A stretch of 64,000 nucleotides of DNA from Sphingobacterium sp. LZ7M1 (GCF_024296865.1 NZ_CP101134.1:186001-250000), one strand, 5' to 3'. Positions 51,104 to 60,310 are shown, numbered from the stretch's first letter. Numbers and translations are program-made. Notes: generated by a model not told the origin, from the sequence alone.

Positions 51104-53176
51104 ATGAAGAAAGTTCCGAGTAAGAAGATTACGCCAATGCCACCGAAATTTAATATGATCTGGCTTTGGATTGCGATGATCGTAGGGTTTTTTGGACTTC
51201 AATACTTGTTTAGTGGAGAGTCATCGAAGAAAATTACCTACAAGGAGTTCGAACAAACCATGCTTATCCCTGGGGATGTTGAAAAGCTCGTTGCCTATAA
51301 AAGCAATGACCTGATCGATGTCGAAGTTTATATAAAAAGCGATAGATTAGACCAAGAGAAATACAAAAACATTTCCAGTAGTCCTAACAACCTATCTTTT
51401 TCTAATTCGACAGGACCCCAATTTCAATTTACAGAACCATCAGCAGAGATTCTTGAGCAGAAGTTAAAAGCTTCTCAAGACAGTTTGGCAGTTGGTCAAC
51501 CAAAAATTGGTGTGACCTATGAAGATAGAACCAATCCATGGGCAGGATGGTTTATTTCATTCATGTTGCCATTGCTGATCATTGTTGTGATTTGGATCTT
51601 CCTGATGCGCCGTATGAACGGTGGAGCAGGAGCTGGTGGAGGTGCCATTTTTAATATTGGTAAATCCAAAGCCCAATTGTTTGACAAAGAATCGCAGATC
51701 AATATCACCTTTAATGATGTAGCCGGATTAGAAGAGGCTAAGGAAGAGGTGATGGAGATCGTGGATTTCCTAAAGAATCCTAAAAAATATACTGATTTGG
51801 GAGGTAAGATTCCGAAGGGAGCCTTATTGGTAGGCCCTCCGGGAACAGGTAAGACTTTATTGGCGAAAGCAGTAGCCGGTGAAGCACAAGTACCTTTCTT
51901 CTCCTTGTCAGGTTCAGACTTCGTAGAAATGTTTGTCGGAGTAGGTGCATCTCGTGTACGCGACTTGTTCAAACAGGCGAAGGAAAAGGCTCCATGTATC
52001 ATCTTTATTGATGAGATTGATGCAATTGGTAGGGCCCGTGGAAAGAATTCCATTATGGGTGGGAATGATGAACGTGAGAATACATTGAACCAATTATTGG
52101 TGGAAATGGATGGTTTCGGTACCAACGTAGGGGTTATTATCCTTGCTGCAACCAACCGTCTGGATGTATTGGACTCGGCTTTATTGCGTCCGGGACGTTT
52201 CGATAGACAGATCTCTATCGACAAACCAGACTTGATAGGTCGTGAACAGATCTTTAATGTTCACTTGAAACCATTGAAACTTGCCGAAGAGGTAGATGCG
52301 AAGAAATTATCGGCGCAGACTCCTGGATTCGCAGGTGCTGAAATTGCCAACGTTTGTAATGAGGCCGCTTTGATCGCTGCACGTAAGAACAAAAAAGCAA
52401 TTGAAATGCAAGACTTCCAAGATGCGATTGACCGTGTTATCGGTGGTCTGGAGAAAAAGAATAAGATTATCTCTCCTGAAGAGAAGAAAATCGTGGCTTA
52501 CCACGAGGCTGGACATGCGATCGCAGGTTGGTTCTTGGAACACGCAGATCCTTTGGTTAAGGTATCTATCGTTCCTCGCGGTGTTGCTGCGTTAGGATAT
52601 GCACAGTACCTTCCAAAAGAACAGTTCCTATACACTACCGAGCAATTGATTGACAGTATGTGTATGACCATGGGTGGTCGTGTTGCTGAGGATATCACAT
52701 TTGGTAGAATCAGTACCGGTGCGCAGAACGACTTGGAACGTATTACTAAATTGGCCTATGCCATGACTGCGGTCTATGGTATGAACCATAAGGTAGGTAA
52801 TGTTTCTTTCAGGGACAGTTCTGGCGATAGCCAATTCCAGAAACCTTATTCGGATCAAACAGCTGAGCTGATCGATGATGAAGTAAGGGTATTGATCTCC
52901 GAAGTTTACGACAGAACGAAGCAGTTGTTGTTGGATAAACAAGATGGCTTGGTGAAGATTGCTGAGAAACTATTGGAGAAAGAGATCTTGTTCCAGACTG
53001 ATTTGGAAGAGATCTTAGGAAAACGCCCTTTCAGCAATAAAACGACTTATGACGAGTTTGTCAATGGCGGTGCTGATGGTGGTGGGGTTCCACAGACTGA
53101 TTTGCCGATTCCTACAACCGATAGAGAAGAAGTTCAATCGTCTAACGAGGAGCCGAAACAATTAGATTCAGAATAA
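51104..53176 (+). CDS. ftsH: ATP-dependent zinc metalloprotease FtsH
   Basis: Membrane-bound AAA+ protease that degrades misassembled membrane proteins and regulatory proteins. 690 residues: two transmembrane helices (about 20-37 and 146-166) flank a periplasmic domain. Walker A is GPPGTGKT (near 243-250), Walker B IIFIDEIDAIG, and the second region of homology NRLDVLDSALLRPGRFD. The M41 zinc motif is HEAGH (467-471). The acidic, low-complexity C-terminal tail is typical of the group. A terminator lies 23 bp after the stop. Confidence 0.97.
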   Translation: MKKVPSKKITPMPPKFNMIWLWIAMIVGFFGLQYLFSGESSKKITYKEFEQTMLIPGDVEKLVAYKSNDLIDVEVYIKSDRLDQEKYKNISSSPNNLSFSNSTGPQFQFTEPSAEILEQKLKASQDSLAVGQPKIGVTYEDRTNPWAGWFISFMLPLLIIVVIWIFLMRRMNGGAGAGGGAIFNIGKSKAQLFDKESQINITFNDVAGLEEAKEEVMEIVDFLKNPKKYTDLGGKIPKGALLVGPPGTGKTLLAKAVAGEAQVPFFSLSGSDFVEMFVGVGASRVRDLFKQAKEKAPCIIFIDEIDAIGRARGKNSIMGGNDERENTLNQLLVEMDGFGTNVGVIILAATNRLDVLDSALLRPGRFDRQISIDKPDLIGREQIFNVHLKPLKLAEEVDAKKLSAQTPGFAGAEIANVCNEAALIAARKNKKAIEMQDFQDAIDRVIGGLEKKNKIISPEEKKIVAYHEAGHAIAGWFLEHADPLVKVSIVPRGVAALGYAQYLPKEQFLYTTEQLIDSMCMTMGGRVAEDITFGRISTGAQNDLERITKLAYAMTAVYGMNHKVGNVSFRDSSGDSQFQKPYSDQTAELIDDEVRVLISEVYDRTKQLLLDKQDGLVKIAEKLLEKEILFQTDLEEILGKRPFSNKTTYDEFVNGGADGGGVPQTDLPIPTTDREEVQSSNEEPKQLDSE

Positions 53177-53199
53177 AAATTATTAAAATAAAGTAACAG

Positions 53200-53218
53200 A
53201 CAGGACTTTCAGTCCTGT
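53200..53218 (+). terminator. Terminator after ftsH
   Basis: ACAGGACT and AGTCCTGT form an 8-bp stem with loop TTC, followed by TTGTTTTT. Confidence 0.75.
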
Positions 53219-53231
53219 TTGTTTTTATATT

Positions 53232-53879
53232 ATGAATATCAGGAATACGACAGCGAAAGAGAAAATGCTGAAGAAAATTCGGCAGGCACTTCTTCAAAAA
53301 AGGGAGAACCCTCATCCTATGTTTGAAGAAACGGCTTTGTACAAAGATGAGGAAGATTCATTGGATGTGACTTTTGCTAGGGAATTCACCCAGATGTCCG
53401 GTAAATTTATTTACTGCGATGGGGAAATCAACCTGATCGAAAACCTGATTATCCTGGTGGAAAAGATCAATATCAGTAAGATCTTTGTTTGGGAGAAGCC
53501 GCTTCAACAGATGTTGGATCAATACGGATTCCCTTTCCGGAAGTCGCAGCAGGCTTTGGATGAAATTGAAGCAAGTATCACTACCTGTGAGTCTTTGATT
53601 GCCAGAAATGGAAGCATCATGATCTCCAATGCATCAGAGTCAGGCCGTAGACTGAGCGTATACCCTCCAGTACATATTGTCATTGCCAGGACTTCCCAAT
53701 TGGTTATGGATGTTAAACATGCCATGGCTCAAATCAAGGAAAAGTATGGCGATGAACTACCAACCATGATTACCACCATTACAGGGCCAAGTCGAACCGC
53801 TGATATCGAGAAGAGATTGGTGTTAGGCGCACATGGACCTAAAGAGCTCTATTTATTTTTACTAGAAGACCGTTTTTAG
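53232..53879 (+). CDS. LUD-domain (LutC-like) protein
   Basis: 215 residues of the LUD/LutC family. Recognisable parts are ALLQKRENPHPMFEETALYKDEEDSLDVTFAREF in the N-terminal half, then IARNGSIMISNASESGRRLSVYPPVHIVIARTSQLV and TTITGPSRTADIEKRLVLGAHGPKELYLFLLE. The last block is the family signature. LutC takes part in lactate oxidation with LutA and LutB, but neither is encoded here. In Bacteroidota this gene commonly follows ftsH, so its role may be different. It starts 13 bp after the ftsH terminator. Confidence 0.9.
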   Translation: MNIRNTTAKEKMLKKIRQALLQKRENPHPMFEETALYKDEEDSLDVTFAREFTQMSGKFIYCDGEINLIENLIILVEKINISKIFVWEKPLQQMLDQYGFPFRKSQQALDEIEASITTCESLIARNGSIMISNASESGRRLSVYPPVHIVIARTSQLVMDVKHAMAQIKEKYGDELPTMITTITGPSRTADIEKRLVLGAHGPKELYLFLLEDRF

Positions 53880-54509
53880 ATGATACTACATTCCCTTACC
53901 GCTACTCCTGTGGCTAGTTTGATTTTTGCCCTTACTATCGGTTTAAGTATTTATGTCTTTTCTAATCCGCAGTGGTTTGGAAAACTGATGTTACATCCCT
54001 ATTCGGTTTCTCGAGATAAAAGTAAATGGTACCTGATCCTGACCAGTGGATTGATCCATAAGGATTGGATGCACCTGATCTTTAATATGATCACCTTCTA
54101 TTACTTTGGATTTGGACTTGAGCAGATCTTTGTAGAAATCAGTGGTCCTATGGGGCACTTATTATTCGCCTTGCTCTATATTATATCATTGATCTTGAGC
54201 GATATCCCTACGGTCATTCGCCAAAAAGATAATTATGGCTACCATAGCCTGGGAGCATCTGGCGCAATCAGTGCCGTGCTGTTCAGTTATATTCTCTTCA
54301 ATCCAAAGATGATGCTTGGTATCTTTATGATTATTCCAATGCCAGCCTATATTTTCGCTTTTGTGTATTTGGGATATTGTATCTGGGCTTCCAAGAATTC
54401 TAACGATGGAATCAACCATGATGCTCACTTGTTTGGGGCTCTAACGGGATTGCTGTTTACCATAATTGCCTATCCTTGGATCATTAAACATTTTATAGCA
54501 CAGTTCTAA
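53880..54509 (+). CDS. Rhomboid family intramembrane serine protease
   Basis: 209 residues with six predicted helices. The catalytic dyad is present: Ser127 in HSLGASGAIS and His183 in NHDAHLFGAL. The oxyanion/architecture motif HLIFNM (H65, N69) is also intact, as is the GFGLEQIF loop. It should cleave transmembrane substrates in the inner membrane. The ATG follows directly after the LUD stop codon with no gap, so the two are co-translated. The substrate is unknown. Confidence 0.93.
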   Translation: MILHSLTATPVASLIFALTIGLSIYVFSNPQWFGKLMLHPYSVSRDKSKWYLILTSGLIHKDWMHLIFNMITFYYFGFGLEQIFVEISGPMGHLLFALLYIISLILSDIPTVIRQKDNYGYHSLGASGAISAVLFSYILFNPKMMLGIFMIIPMPAYIFAFVYLGYCIWASKNSNDGINHDAHLFGALTGLLFTIIAYPWIIKHFIAQF

Positions 54510-54518
54510 GGGTTTCTT

Positions 54519-54920
54519 TTACATGTTGTCCATCAATAGGACATTAAACTTGTGCCCATCAGGATCTGAGAATGCAAATCCATAATAGTTGTTTTCATCT
54601 CTTATAAGCGGTTGGATAATCTGTCCGCCAGCCTCCTTTACCATCCCTTCGAATTCCTGTACTTCTTTCTCCGTATCAGCCGAAAGTGTAAAAATAATAC
54701 CATCGGTATTGGTTCCTGATGGGATATATTTGTCAATTTGACCGGTCCCATCCTCGAAAAAATGTATGACAAAATTGTTCTCTCCAAAAAAGAAGCTGGC
54801 CAATTTAAGGTCCGTGCTTTTGGGAGGGGTATTGGATACAAAGCCTAGCCTGCTATAGAATTCATGCGTGCGTTTTGCGGACTTAACACTATAATTTGCC
54901 CATATAAGTTTTGGATTCAT
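54519..54920 (-). CDS. VOC-superfamily protein
   Basis: 133 residues of glyoxalase/bleomycin-resistance type: LIWANYSVKSAKRTHEFYSRLGFV at the start, FVIHFFEDG mid-way and GFAFSDPDGHKFNVLLMD at the end, the usual second-half closing motif. It converges with the rhomboid gene 9 bp away. The first metal position is not a His (ANYSV), so metal binding may be incomplete; substrate and function are unknown. Confidence 0.85.
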   Translation of the reverse strand: MNPKLIWANYSVKSAKRTHEFYSRLGFVSNTPPKSTDLKLASFFFGENNFVIHFFEDGTGQIDKYIPSGTNTDGIIFTLSADTEKEVQEFEGMVKEAGGQIIQPLIRDENNYYGFAFSDPDGHKFNVLLMDNM

Positions 54921-55043
54921 GGTTATGTTTTATTTAGGAACACATGGGAGGATTTTTCGTTTTTCACTATCCTAAATTCTTGTCATAGGGCAAGTTTTAG
55001 AAAGGATTAATCTGATAAATTAGATCATTAAATAAAAGAAGCT

Positions 55044-55466
55044 ATGAAAGATACATTGGAAGCTAAGGTAAAGGTAAAAGGGAGTAAGGAGAAAGTTTGG
55101 GAGCTGTGGACAAAAGAGGAGTATGTAAAGATATGGAACGTTCCATTCCAGGATTGGCATTGTCCCAAGGTAATCAATGACATGCGAACAGGTGGGACTT
55201 TTGATTTCAGAATGGAAAAAAAAGATGGTTCGGAAGGATTTAATTATAAGGGCGGCTATACTTTGGTCATTCCATTTGATCGGATTGAGCTCTTGCAGGT
55301 GAATGGCCGGAAGTCGACAGTGCATTTCACGGAGCAGGACGGGGATACTACTGTCATAGAGCAATTTGAACCAGAAGAAAATACCGAACTAAGATTGCAA
55401 CAAGAGTTTTGTCAATCCGTTTTGGACAAGTTTAAGGCTTTTGCGGAAGGGAATCTAAAGGGGTAG
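55044..55466 (+). CDS. SRPBCC/AHSA1-like ligand-binding protein
   Basis: 140 residues in the START-like fold: EAKVKVKGSKEKVWELWTKEEYVKIWN, DMRTGGTFDFRMEKKDG, GYTLVIPFDRIELLQVNG and the final helix FCQSVLDKFKAFAEGNLK, the pattern of Activator-of-Hsp90-like SRPBCC proteins. It probably binds a small hydrophobic ligand in the cytoplasm. It is monocistronic and converges with comM, 11 bp between the stops. Confidence 0.88.
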   Translation: MKDTLEAKVKVKGSKEKVWELWTKEEYVKIWNVPFQDWHCPKVINDMRTGGTFDFRMEKKDGSEGFNYKGGYTLVIPFDRIELLQVNGRKSTVHFTEQDGDTTVIEQFEPEENTELRLQQEFCQSVLDKFKAFAEGNLKG

Positions 55467-55477
55467 GCTGGATTGGC

Positions 55478-57016
55478 CTAGCCCGTCCAATTTTCTCTAT
55501 CCAAACTTCTTAACTGAATGGCTTCAGCTAGATGTTCATTACTGATTTCGATAGCTCCTTCGAGGTCAGCTATGGTCCTAGCCACCTTTAGGATTCGGTC
55601 ATAGGATCTCGCTGAGAGATTGAGCCTTTCCATCGCCATTTTAAGGAGCCGTCTGCCGCCTTCGTCAATAATGCAGGTTTCCTGGATATTCCTAGCTCTC
55701 ATCTGGGCATTACTATGGATATTGGGTTGCTTTTTAAAACGCTGTTCTTGAATTTTACGAGCTTTGATGACCCTTTCCCGTACATCCTCACTTTTCTCAG
55801 CAGATTTATGGCTACTCAGTTCATTAAATTCGACTGGGGTGACTTCAATATGGATGTCTATCCTATCCAATAAAGGTCCGGAAATTTTACTGATGTATTT
55901 CTGTACAGCATAAGACCCACAGATACAACGTCTGCTGGGATGGTTGTAAAAGCCACATGGGCAGGGATTCATGGAAGCAATCAGCATAAAGCTGGCAGGG
56001 TAATCAACGCTGAACTTGGACCTTGAAATGGTAATAGACCTGGATTCCAAAGGCTGACGCATGACTTCAAGTACAGAACGCTTAAACTCCGGCAATTCAT
56101 CCAGGAATAAAACCCCGTTATGCGCCAAGGAGATTTCTCCAGGCTGCGGATGCGACCCACCGCCAACAAGTGCGACATCGGAAATAGTATGATGAGGTGA
56201 TCGGAAGGGACGGATGGTCATCAAAGAGGTTGAGCTAGGTAATTGACCTGAAACGGAATGTATCTTGGTGGTCTCGAGGGATTCATCAACGGTTAATGGT
56301 GGTAGGATTGTCGGCAACCTTTTCGCAAGCATCGTCTTTCCAGCTCCTGGAGGACCAATCAATATGACATTGTGACCTCCGGCAGCAGCGATTTCCAATG
56401 CCCTTTTAATGTTTTCCTGACCCTTGACGTCCGCAAAATCCAAATCGTAACTGTTCATCAGCTTCTTAAAGCGATCGTTGATATTTACAAGGGTGGGGAT
56501 GATAGGCAGGGTTCCTTGTACAAACTGTACAGCTTCATTAAAGGAACTTATTCCATAGACCTCGATTCCAGCAACAATTGCAGCTTCTTCTGCGTTTTCT
56601 ATGGGTAAGATGATACCATGAAAGCCATCTTGCTTTGCCTGAAGGGCGATTGATAAGACCCCTTTAACCGGATGTATCTTTCCGTCTAAAGATAATTCCC
56701 CAAGAATGACATATTTATTAAGACGGTCAGGGATAACTTGCCTTGAGGCTGCTAATACGCCCATTGCAATGGCTAGGTCATAGGAAGACCCTTCTTTGCG
56801 GATGTTGGCGGGAGCTAAATTGATGATGATCTTTTGCCGGGGCATATAGAAACCATTTGACAATATGGCGCTTTCTACTCTTTGAATACTTTCTTTGACA
56901 GCGTTGTCAGGAAGTCCGACGATATAGTAATTAATTCCTGGGGTAACATTGACTTCCACGGTTATGCTCGTTGCATTTATCCCGAAGACAGCACTGCAGT
57001 AGGTTTTTACCAACAT
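55478..57016 (-). CDS. comM: ComM/YifB-like AAA ATPase (Mg-chelatase-like)
   Basis: 512 residues from the ATG at 57016; a GTG at 57035 is an unneeded extension. The N-terminal Lon-protease-like domain (VNVTPGINYYIVGLPDNAVKESIQRV, APANIRKEGSSYDLAIAMGVL) is followed by an AAA ATPase with Walker A GPPGAGKT, Walker B VLFLDELPEF and the MgChl motif RPFRSPHHTISDVALVGGG. A zinc-like Cys cluster lies in NPCPCGFYNHPSRRCICG. ComM is a helicase promoting branch migration during natural transformation. Whether this host is competent is not shown here. Confidence 0.93.
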   Translation of the reverse strand: MLVKTYCSAVFGINATSITVEVNVTPGINYYIVGLPDNAVKESIQRVESAILSNGFYMPRQKIIINLAPANIRKEGSSYDLAIAMGVLAASRQVIPDRLNKYVILGELSLDGKIHPVKGVLSIALQAKQDGFHGIILPIENAEEAAIVAGIEVYGISSFNEAVQFVQGTLPIIPTLVNINDRFKKLMNSYDLDFADVKGQENIKRALEIAAAGGHNVILIGPPGAGKTMLAKRLPTILPPLTVDESLETTKIHSVSGQLPSSTSLMTIRPFRSPHHTISDVALVGGGSHPQPGEISLAHNGVLFLDELPEFKRSVLEVMRQPLESRSITISRSKFSVDYPASFMLIASMNPCPCGFYNHPSRRCICGSYAVQKYISKISGPLLDRIDIHIEVTPVEFNELSSHKSAEKSEDVRERVIKARKIQEQRFKKQPNIHSNAQMRARNIQETCIIDEGGRRLLKMAMERLNLSARSYDRILKVARTIADLEGAIEISNEHLAEAIQLRSLDRENWTG

Positions 57017-57245
57017 TTTAACGATATTTAATATCACTAAAAGTAAATAAATTATGTATAAAACAAATGATGTTTGGTTAATGCTAACAATTTCTTAAAT
57101 TTTACTGAATTACAATAGGTGTAATGTAGCCTGAAATTGACGGGATTGGCTAAATTTTTAATAAATAAAACGATTCGGTCTATTTTTTGTTATAATAGTA
57201 TTAAATGAAATAGAAATTGGTTTAACAACTAAATTGCAGTATAAA
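57017..57245. other. Spacer between comM and the YtxH gene
   Basis: 229 bp without a gene. It holds a small palindrome ATTACA/TGTAAT (57109-57125) and an AT-rich stretch with a TTTTTTGTTATAAT run. No exact TAnnTTTG box is seen. Confidence 0.5.
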
Positions 57246-57515
57246 ATGAAGGATAACGGTAAAATTGTAACAGCGCTGTTGGCTGGACTAGCCGCAGGTG
57301 CAGTTTTAGGTATTATTTTCGCACCTGAAAAAGGAAGTGAGACTAGAGAGAAATTGAATGAATCATTAGCTGATTTAACGGATGCAATCAAAGAACGCGC
57401 AGAAGAACAATTCGATCAGTTGACTGATTTTAAAGATAAAATCGTTGCAGCGGTAAAATCTAAGCTAGGCAAAGCAGAAGACGCGATCGATGAAGAGATC
57501 GAAGAACACGCTTAG
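57246..57515 (+). CDS. YtxH-domain protein
   Basis: 89 residues from the ATG at 57246; a TTG 12 bases upstream is less likely. One transmembrane helix (ALLAGLAAGAVLGIIFAPEKG) is followed by a cytoplasmic acidic helix-coil tail (EEQFDQLTDFKDKIVAAVKSKLGKAEDAIDEEIEEHA), the layout of YtxH-type general-stress proteins. It heads a three-gene cluster with a holin-like membrane protein and an unknown protein. Confidence 0.88.
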   Translation: MKDNGKIVTALLAGLAAGAVLGIIFAPEKGSETREKLNESLADLTDAIKERAEEQFDQLTDFKDKIVAAVKSKLGKAEDAIDEEIEEHA

Positions 57516-57560
57516 TGCTACAGAGCAAACCTTAGATTATTAAAAATTTTTAAATAATAG

Positions 57561-57590
57561 TTCCAGGACTATCTCCCGATAGTCTTGGAA
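57561..57590 (+). repeat. Stable intergenic hairpin without T tract
   Basis: TTCCAGGACTATC (57561-57573) and GATAGTCTTGGAA (57578-57590) pair over 13 positions including one G-U, with loop TCCC. No T run follows, so it is not a simple terminator; it may be an RNA-processing or stability element in the cluster mRNA. Confidence 0.5.
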
Positions 57591-57612
57591 TCTATGATAT
57601 GGAATTACGTGC

Positions 57613-58059
57613 ATGGAAGAACAAAAATTTTCGTTTTCTGAAGTATTCGATAAATCTAAAGAATACATTGAGACCCAGATTGAATTAGCTAAACTGAAAG
57701 CGCTATCTAGATCCTCCAGGATCGTGGGCTCGCTGATTGTGGATGGCAGTAAGGTTTTATTGTCATTGCTGATTGTGTTTTTTGTTTCCCTGGCCTTAGG
57801 GTTCTATTTGGGGGAATTACTGGGGAGTTATTCCTTAGGGTTTTTAGCGACAGGAGGGATCTTTTTTGTTGTTCTGTTATTGATCAAGGCATTTGAGCCA
57901 AAGCTCGAAGAGAAGTTCATGAACATCTCCATTAAGCGCATTATGTCTAAGTGGGATGCCGATGATCATGACGATGAGATCGAAGAGATCAAGGAAGAGG
58001 TGCGTGAAGCCGTAAATGAAGTTGAGGAAGAATTAAAGGAAGAAAAAGAACGAGTTTAA
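57613..58059 (+). CDS. Phage-holin-III-like family (DUF1469) membrane protein
   Basis: 148 residues: an N-terminal amphipathic helix (FSEVFDKSKEYIETQIELAKLKAL), two transmembrane helices (about 52-71 and 78-97), then a strongly acidic, coiled C-terminus (DDEIEEIKEEVREAVNEVEEELKEEKE). The holin label of this family is only a database name: no phage genes are nearby, and the proteins usually occur with YtxH-like ones in stress-linked envelope clusters. It ends 7 bp before the next gene. Confidence 0.85.
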   Translation: MEEQKFSFSEVFDKSKEYIETQIELAKLKALSRSSRIVGSLIVDGSKVLLSLLIVFFVSLALGFYLGELLGSYSLGFLATGGIFFVVLLLIKAFEPKLEEKFMNISIKRIMSKWDADDHDDEIEEIKEEVREAVNEVEEELKEEKERV

Positions 58060-58066
58060 TCAGGAT

Positions 58067-58627
58067 ATGAGAACAAAGGTTACGAATTTTGATGAGTTGA
58101 CAGCAGAGATTGCTCGCCTTAAGGTACAGAAAAAGGAGCAGGAAGCTTTTTTGTTGAATCAATACGAATTACTGAAACATAAGGTAGAAGCTCCGGCACG
58201 TATTGCGAATATGATCTTCAACCGTGTTCCTGGTGTTTCCACCGTAAAAGGGTTGTTTTCTGGAATCAGCCAAGTGACCAATAAGAACAACAAAGCGGAT
58301 TGGTTGACCAAGACCCTGCAATTGGGACTTCCTTTAGTGTTAAACCGTACTTTATTGAAAAATGCAGGTTGGTTGAAGAGAGGTCTTGTGCTGTTCGGTT
58401 CCGAAACGGTGGCAAGCCAAGTGAACCAAAGCAAGATTACTGCGGTTATCGATAAGCTAACCTCTTTGATCAAACCAAAAAACAAGAAGAAGAAAAAGAA
58501 AAATGAAGAGCTAGTGGAAGCCGTTGCTGCGAACCCTATCCCTCCCAATCATCCTCCAATGATTACGGCAGAAGAAAGTGTTCAGGACAATGTATATGGT
58601 ATTCCAAAGGACAGTGAAGCCTATTAA
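58067..58627 (+). CDS. Uncharacterised protein of the YtxH-holin cluster
   Basis: 186 residues: an N-terminal coiled coil (FDELTAEIARLKVQKKEQEAFL), a central helical region with weak hydrophobic segments (LGLPLVLNRTLLKNAGWLKRGLVLFG), a Lys-rich stretch (KPKNKKKKKKNEE) and a Pro-rich end (PIPPNHPPM). I recognise no family. Tight linkage to the two preceding genes suggests it is a peripheral part of the same envelope structure. Confidence 0.68.
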   Translation: MRTKVTNFDELTAEIARLKVQKKEQEAFLLNQYELLKHKVEAPARIANMIFNRVPGVSTVKGLFSGISQVTNKNNKADWLTKTLQLGLPLVLNRTLLKNAGWLKRGLVLFGSETVASQVNQSKITAVIDKLTSLIKPKNKKKKKKNEELVEAVAANPIPPNHPPMITAEESVQDNVYGIPKDSEAY

Positions 58628-58633
58628 TTGCTC

Positions 58634-59566
58634 TTAAGCTTCATTCTTTTTCAAGAAATCCCCATAAGCTAATTTAATGCCTTCTTTCAGGCTGGTCTTT
58701 GCTTTCCATCCTAAGCTGGTCAATTTGCTTACATCCATTAATTTTCTCGGAGTACCATCAGGTTTGCTGCTGTCGAACTCCAGTTCACCTTGGAATCCTA
58801 CGACCTCTTTAATCAATTCTGCAAGCTCGCGGATACTGATGTCTTCACCTACGCCTATATTCACAAACTGAAGGTCATTGTAGTTTTCCATCAGGAATAC
58901 ACAGGCGTCTGCCAAGTCATCTGCAAACATAAACTCACGCATAGGCTTTCCTGACCCCCAGATATTTACAGTAGGACTGTTGTTGACCTTTGCTTCATGA
59001 AACTTTCTGATCAAGGCCGGCAATACATGGGAGTTCTCAGGGTGATAGTTATCGTTGATGCCGTAAAGATTTGTAGGCATGACAGAGATGTAATTATCAT
59101 CGTACTGCATTCGATAGGATTCGACCATTTTGATGCCCGCGATTTTGGCAATGGCGTATGGCTCATTGGTCGGTTCAAGCGTCCCGGTCAATAAATAATC
59201 TTCCTTCAAAGGTTGAGGAGCCATCTTTGGGTAGATGCAGCTCGAGCCAAGGAACATCAGCTTTTTGACATCATTTTCATGGGAATAATGGATGACATTG
59301 TTTTGGATGGCTAAGTTCTCATAGATAAAATCAGCTCTATAGACATTATTGGCCATGATGCCTCCAACTTTGGCAGCTGCAAGGAAAACATACTCGGGTT
59401 TTTCAGTTTCAAAGAATTCTTTAACGGCCTGTTGGTCACGAAGGTCCAATTCCTTGGAAGTCCTAACTATGATATTTTCAAAACCTAACTCTTTTAACTT
59501 GCGGTAAATAGCCGATCCGACCATACCTCTATGCCCTGCTACGTAAATTTTCGCTTGTTTTTCCAC
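58634..59566 (-). CDS. fcl: GDP-L-fucose synthase
   Basis: Makes GDP-L-fucose from GDP-4-keto-6-deoxymannose for surface polysaccharides. 310 residues with the Rossmann motif [16 protein letters not shown] and the catalytic triad Ser in FLGSSCIYP and YxxxK in YAIAKIAG. The GDP site is [21 protein letters not shown], and a [17 protein letters not shown] block follows. Start is GTG at 59566, because an in-frame stop lies five codons upstream and no ATG is available. The partner gmd gene is not in the window. Confidence 0.95.
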   Translation of the reverse strand: MEKQAKIYVAGHRGMVGSAIYRKLKELGFENIIVRTSKELDLRDQQAVKEFFETEKPEYVFLAAAKVGGIMANNVYRADFIYENLAIQNNVIHYSHENDVKKLMFLGSSCIYPKMAPQPLKEDYLLTGTLEPTNEPYAIAKIAGIKMVESYRMQYDDNYISVMPTNLYGINDNYHPENSHVLPALIRKFHEAKVNNSPTVNIWGSGKPMREFMFADDLADACVFLMENYNDLQFVNIGVGEDISIRELAELIKEVVGFQGELEFDSSKPDGTPRKLMDVSKLTSLGWKAKTSLKEGIKLAYGDFLKKNEA

Positions 59567-59583
59567 CTGAAGTATTATTTATA

Positions 59584-59603
59584 CAAATATAAGGTTAATT
59601 TTG
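59584..59603. promoter_or_regulatory. Back-to-back -7 boxes of fcl and trmB
   Basis: On the minus strand TATATTTG (59591 to 59584) serves fcl; on the plus strand TAATTTTG (59596-59603) serves trmB. Both match TAnnTTTG and are 4 bp apart, 17 bases from each start codon. Confidence 0.65.
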
Positions 59604-59620
59604 CGACTTAATTATCAGCT

Positions 59621-60277
59621 ATGGGTAAGGATAAACTAAGAAAATTCGCTGAAGTATCCACTTTTAAGAATGTGGTACAGCTGGATGCAGGAAAAGAATA
59701 TAAGGGTAAATGGGCAAAGGATTTCTTCCAGAATGAGAAGCCTTTGATCTTGGAGTTGGCGTGCGGTAAGGGTGAATACACCGTAAACCTTGCGAAATTG
59801 TTTCCTGAAAAGAATTTTATTGGTATTGACTATAAAGGGAACAGGATCTGGCGTGGTGCTAAGACTGCCCTAGAAGAAGGCATTGATAATGTTGGTTTTC
59901 TGAGGATTCAGATCGAGACCATCTTGGAACATTTTGAAAAGGGAGAAGTCTCTGAGATCTGGATTACCTTCCCTGACCCGCAACCTCAGGATAGCCGTGA
60001 AAAGAAGCGCTTGACAAATCCGGTATTTTTGGAAAGATATAAAGAGATCCTGGTGCCAGAGGGTATCATGCACCTTAAAACGGATAACGATGGCTTCTTC
60101 GCTTATACATTGGAGCAAATCGACCTACAGGGCTTGCCAAAACTGAAGGAAACCAAAGACCTATATCATTCAGATTTAGTGGATGAGGTGCTGTCCATCA
60201 AGACCTACTATGAGAAAAAGTATTTGGCGGAAGATAAAAACATCAATTACGTGCAATGGAAATTCGCAAAATCATAG
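59621..60277 (+). CDS. trmB: tRNA (guanine(46)-N7)-methyltransferase
   Basis: Methylates G46 in the variable loop of tRNA. 218 residues: the SAM-binding motif LILELACGKGEYTVNLAKLFPEKNFIGIDYKGNRIWRGAK, then the family signature TFPDPQPQDSREKKRLTNPVFL and LKTDNDGFFAYTLEQI. All are typical of TrmB. It is divergent from fcl and followed 33 bp later by the M28 peptidase. Confidence 0.96.
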   Translation: MGKDKLRKFAEVSTFKNVVQLDAGKEYKGKWAKDFFQNEKPLILELACGKGEYTVNLAKLFPEKNFIGIDYKGNRIWRGAKTALEEGIDNVGFLRIQIETILEHFEKGEVSEIWITFPDPQPQDSREKKRLTNPVFLERYKEILVPEGIMHLKTDNDGFFAYTLEQIDLQGLPKLKETKDLYHSDLVDEVLSIKTYYEKKYLAEDKNINYVQWKFAKS

Positions 60278-60310
60278 CGAATTAAGAATGATTTCGTAAA
60301 TTCATTTATT

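Noticed and set aside
51517..52224. A long open frame (about 235 codons) on the minus strand inside ftsH
   Set aside because: It is antisense to the best-conserved AAA domain of ftsH, has low-complexity composition and no recognisable protein features; it is a codon-usage shadow.
57180..57200. TATAAT sequence as a sigma-70 type -10 box for the YtxH gene
   Set aside because: Bacteroidota primary sigma recognises TAnnTTTG. The TATAAT lies in an AT-rich stretch with no matching upstream element, so I do not call it a promoter.
57613..58059. Holin-like gene as a sign of a prophage
   Set aside because: No phage structural, lysis or integrase genes are nearby. The family is common in non-phage envelope clusters, and the YtxH neighbour supports that.
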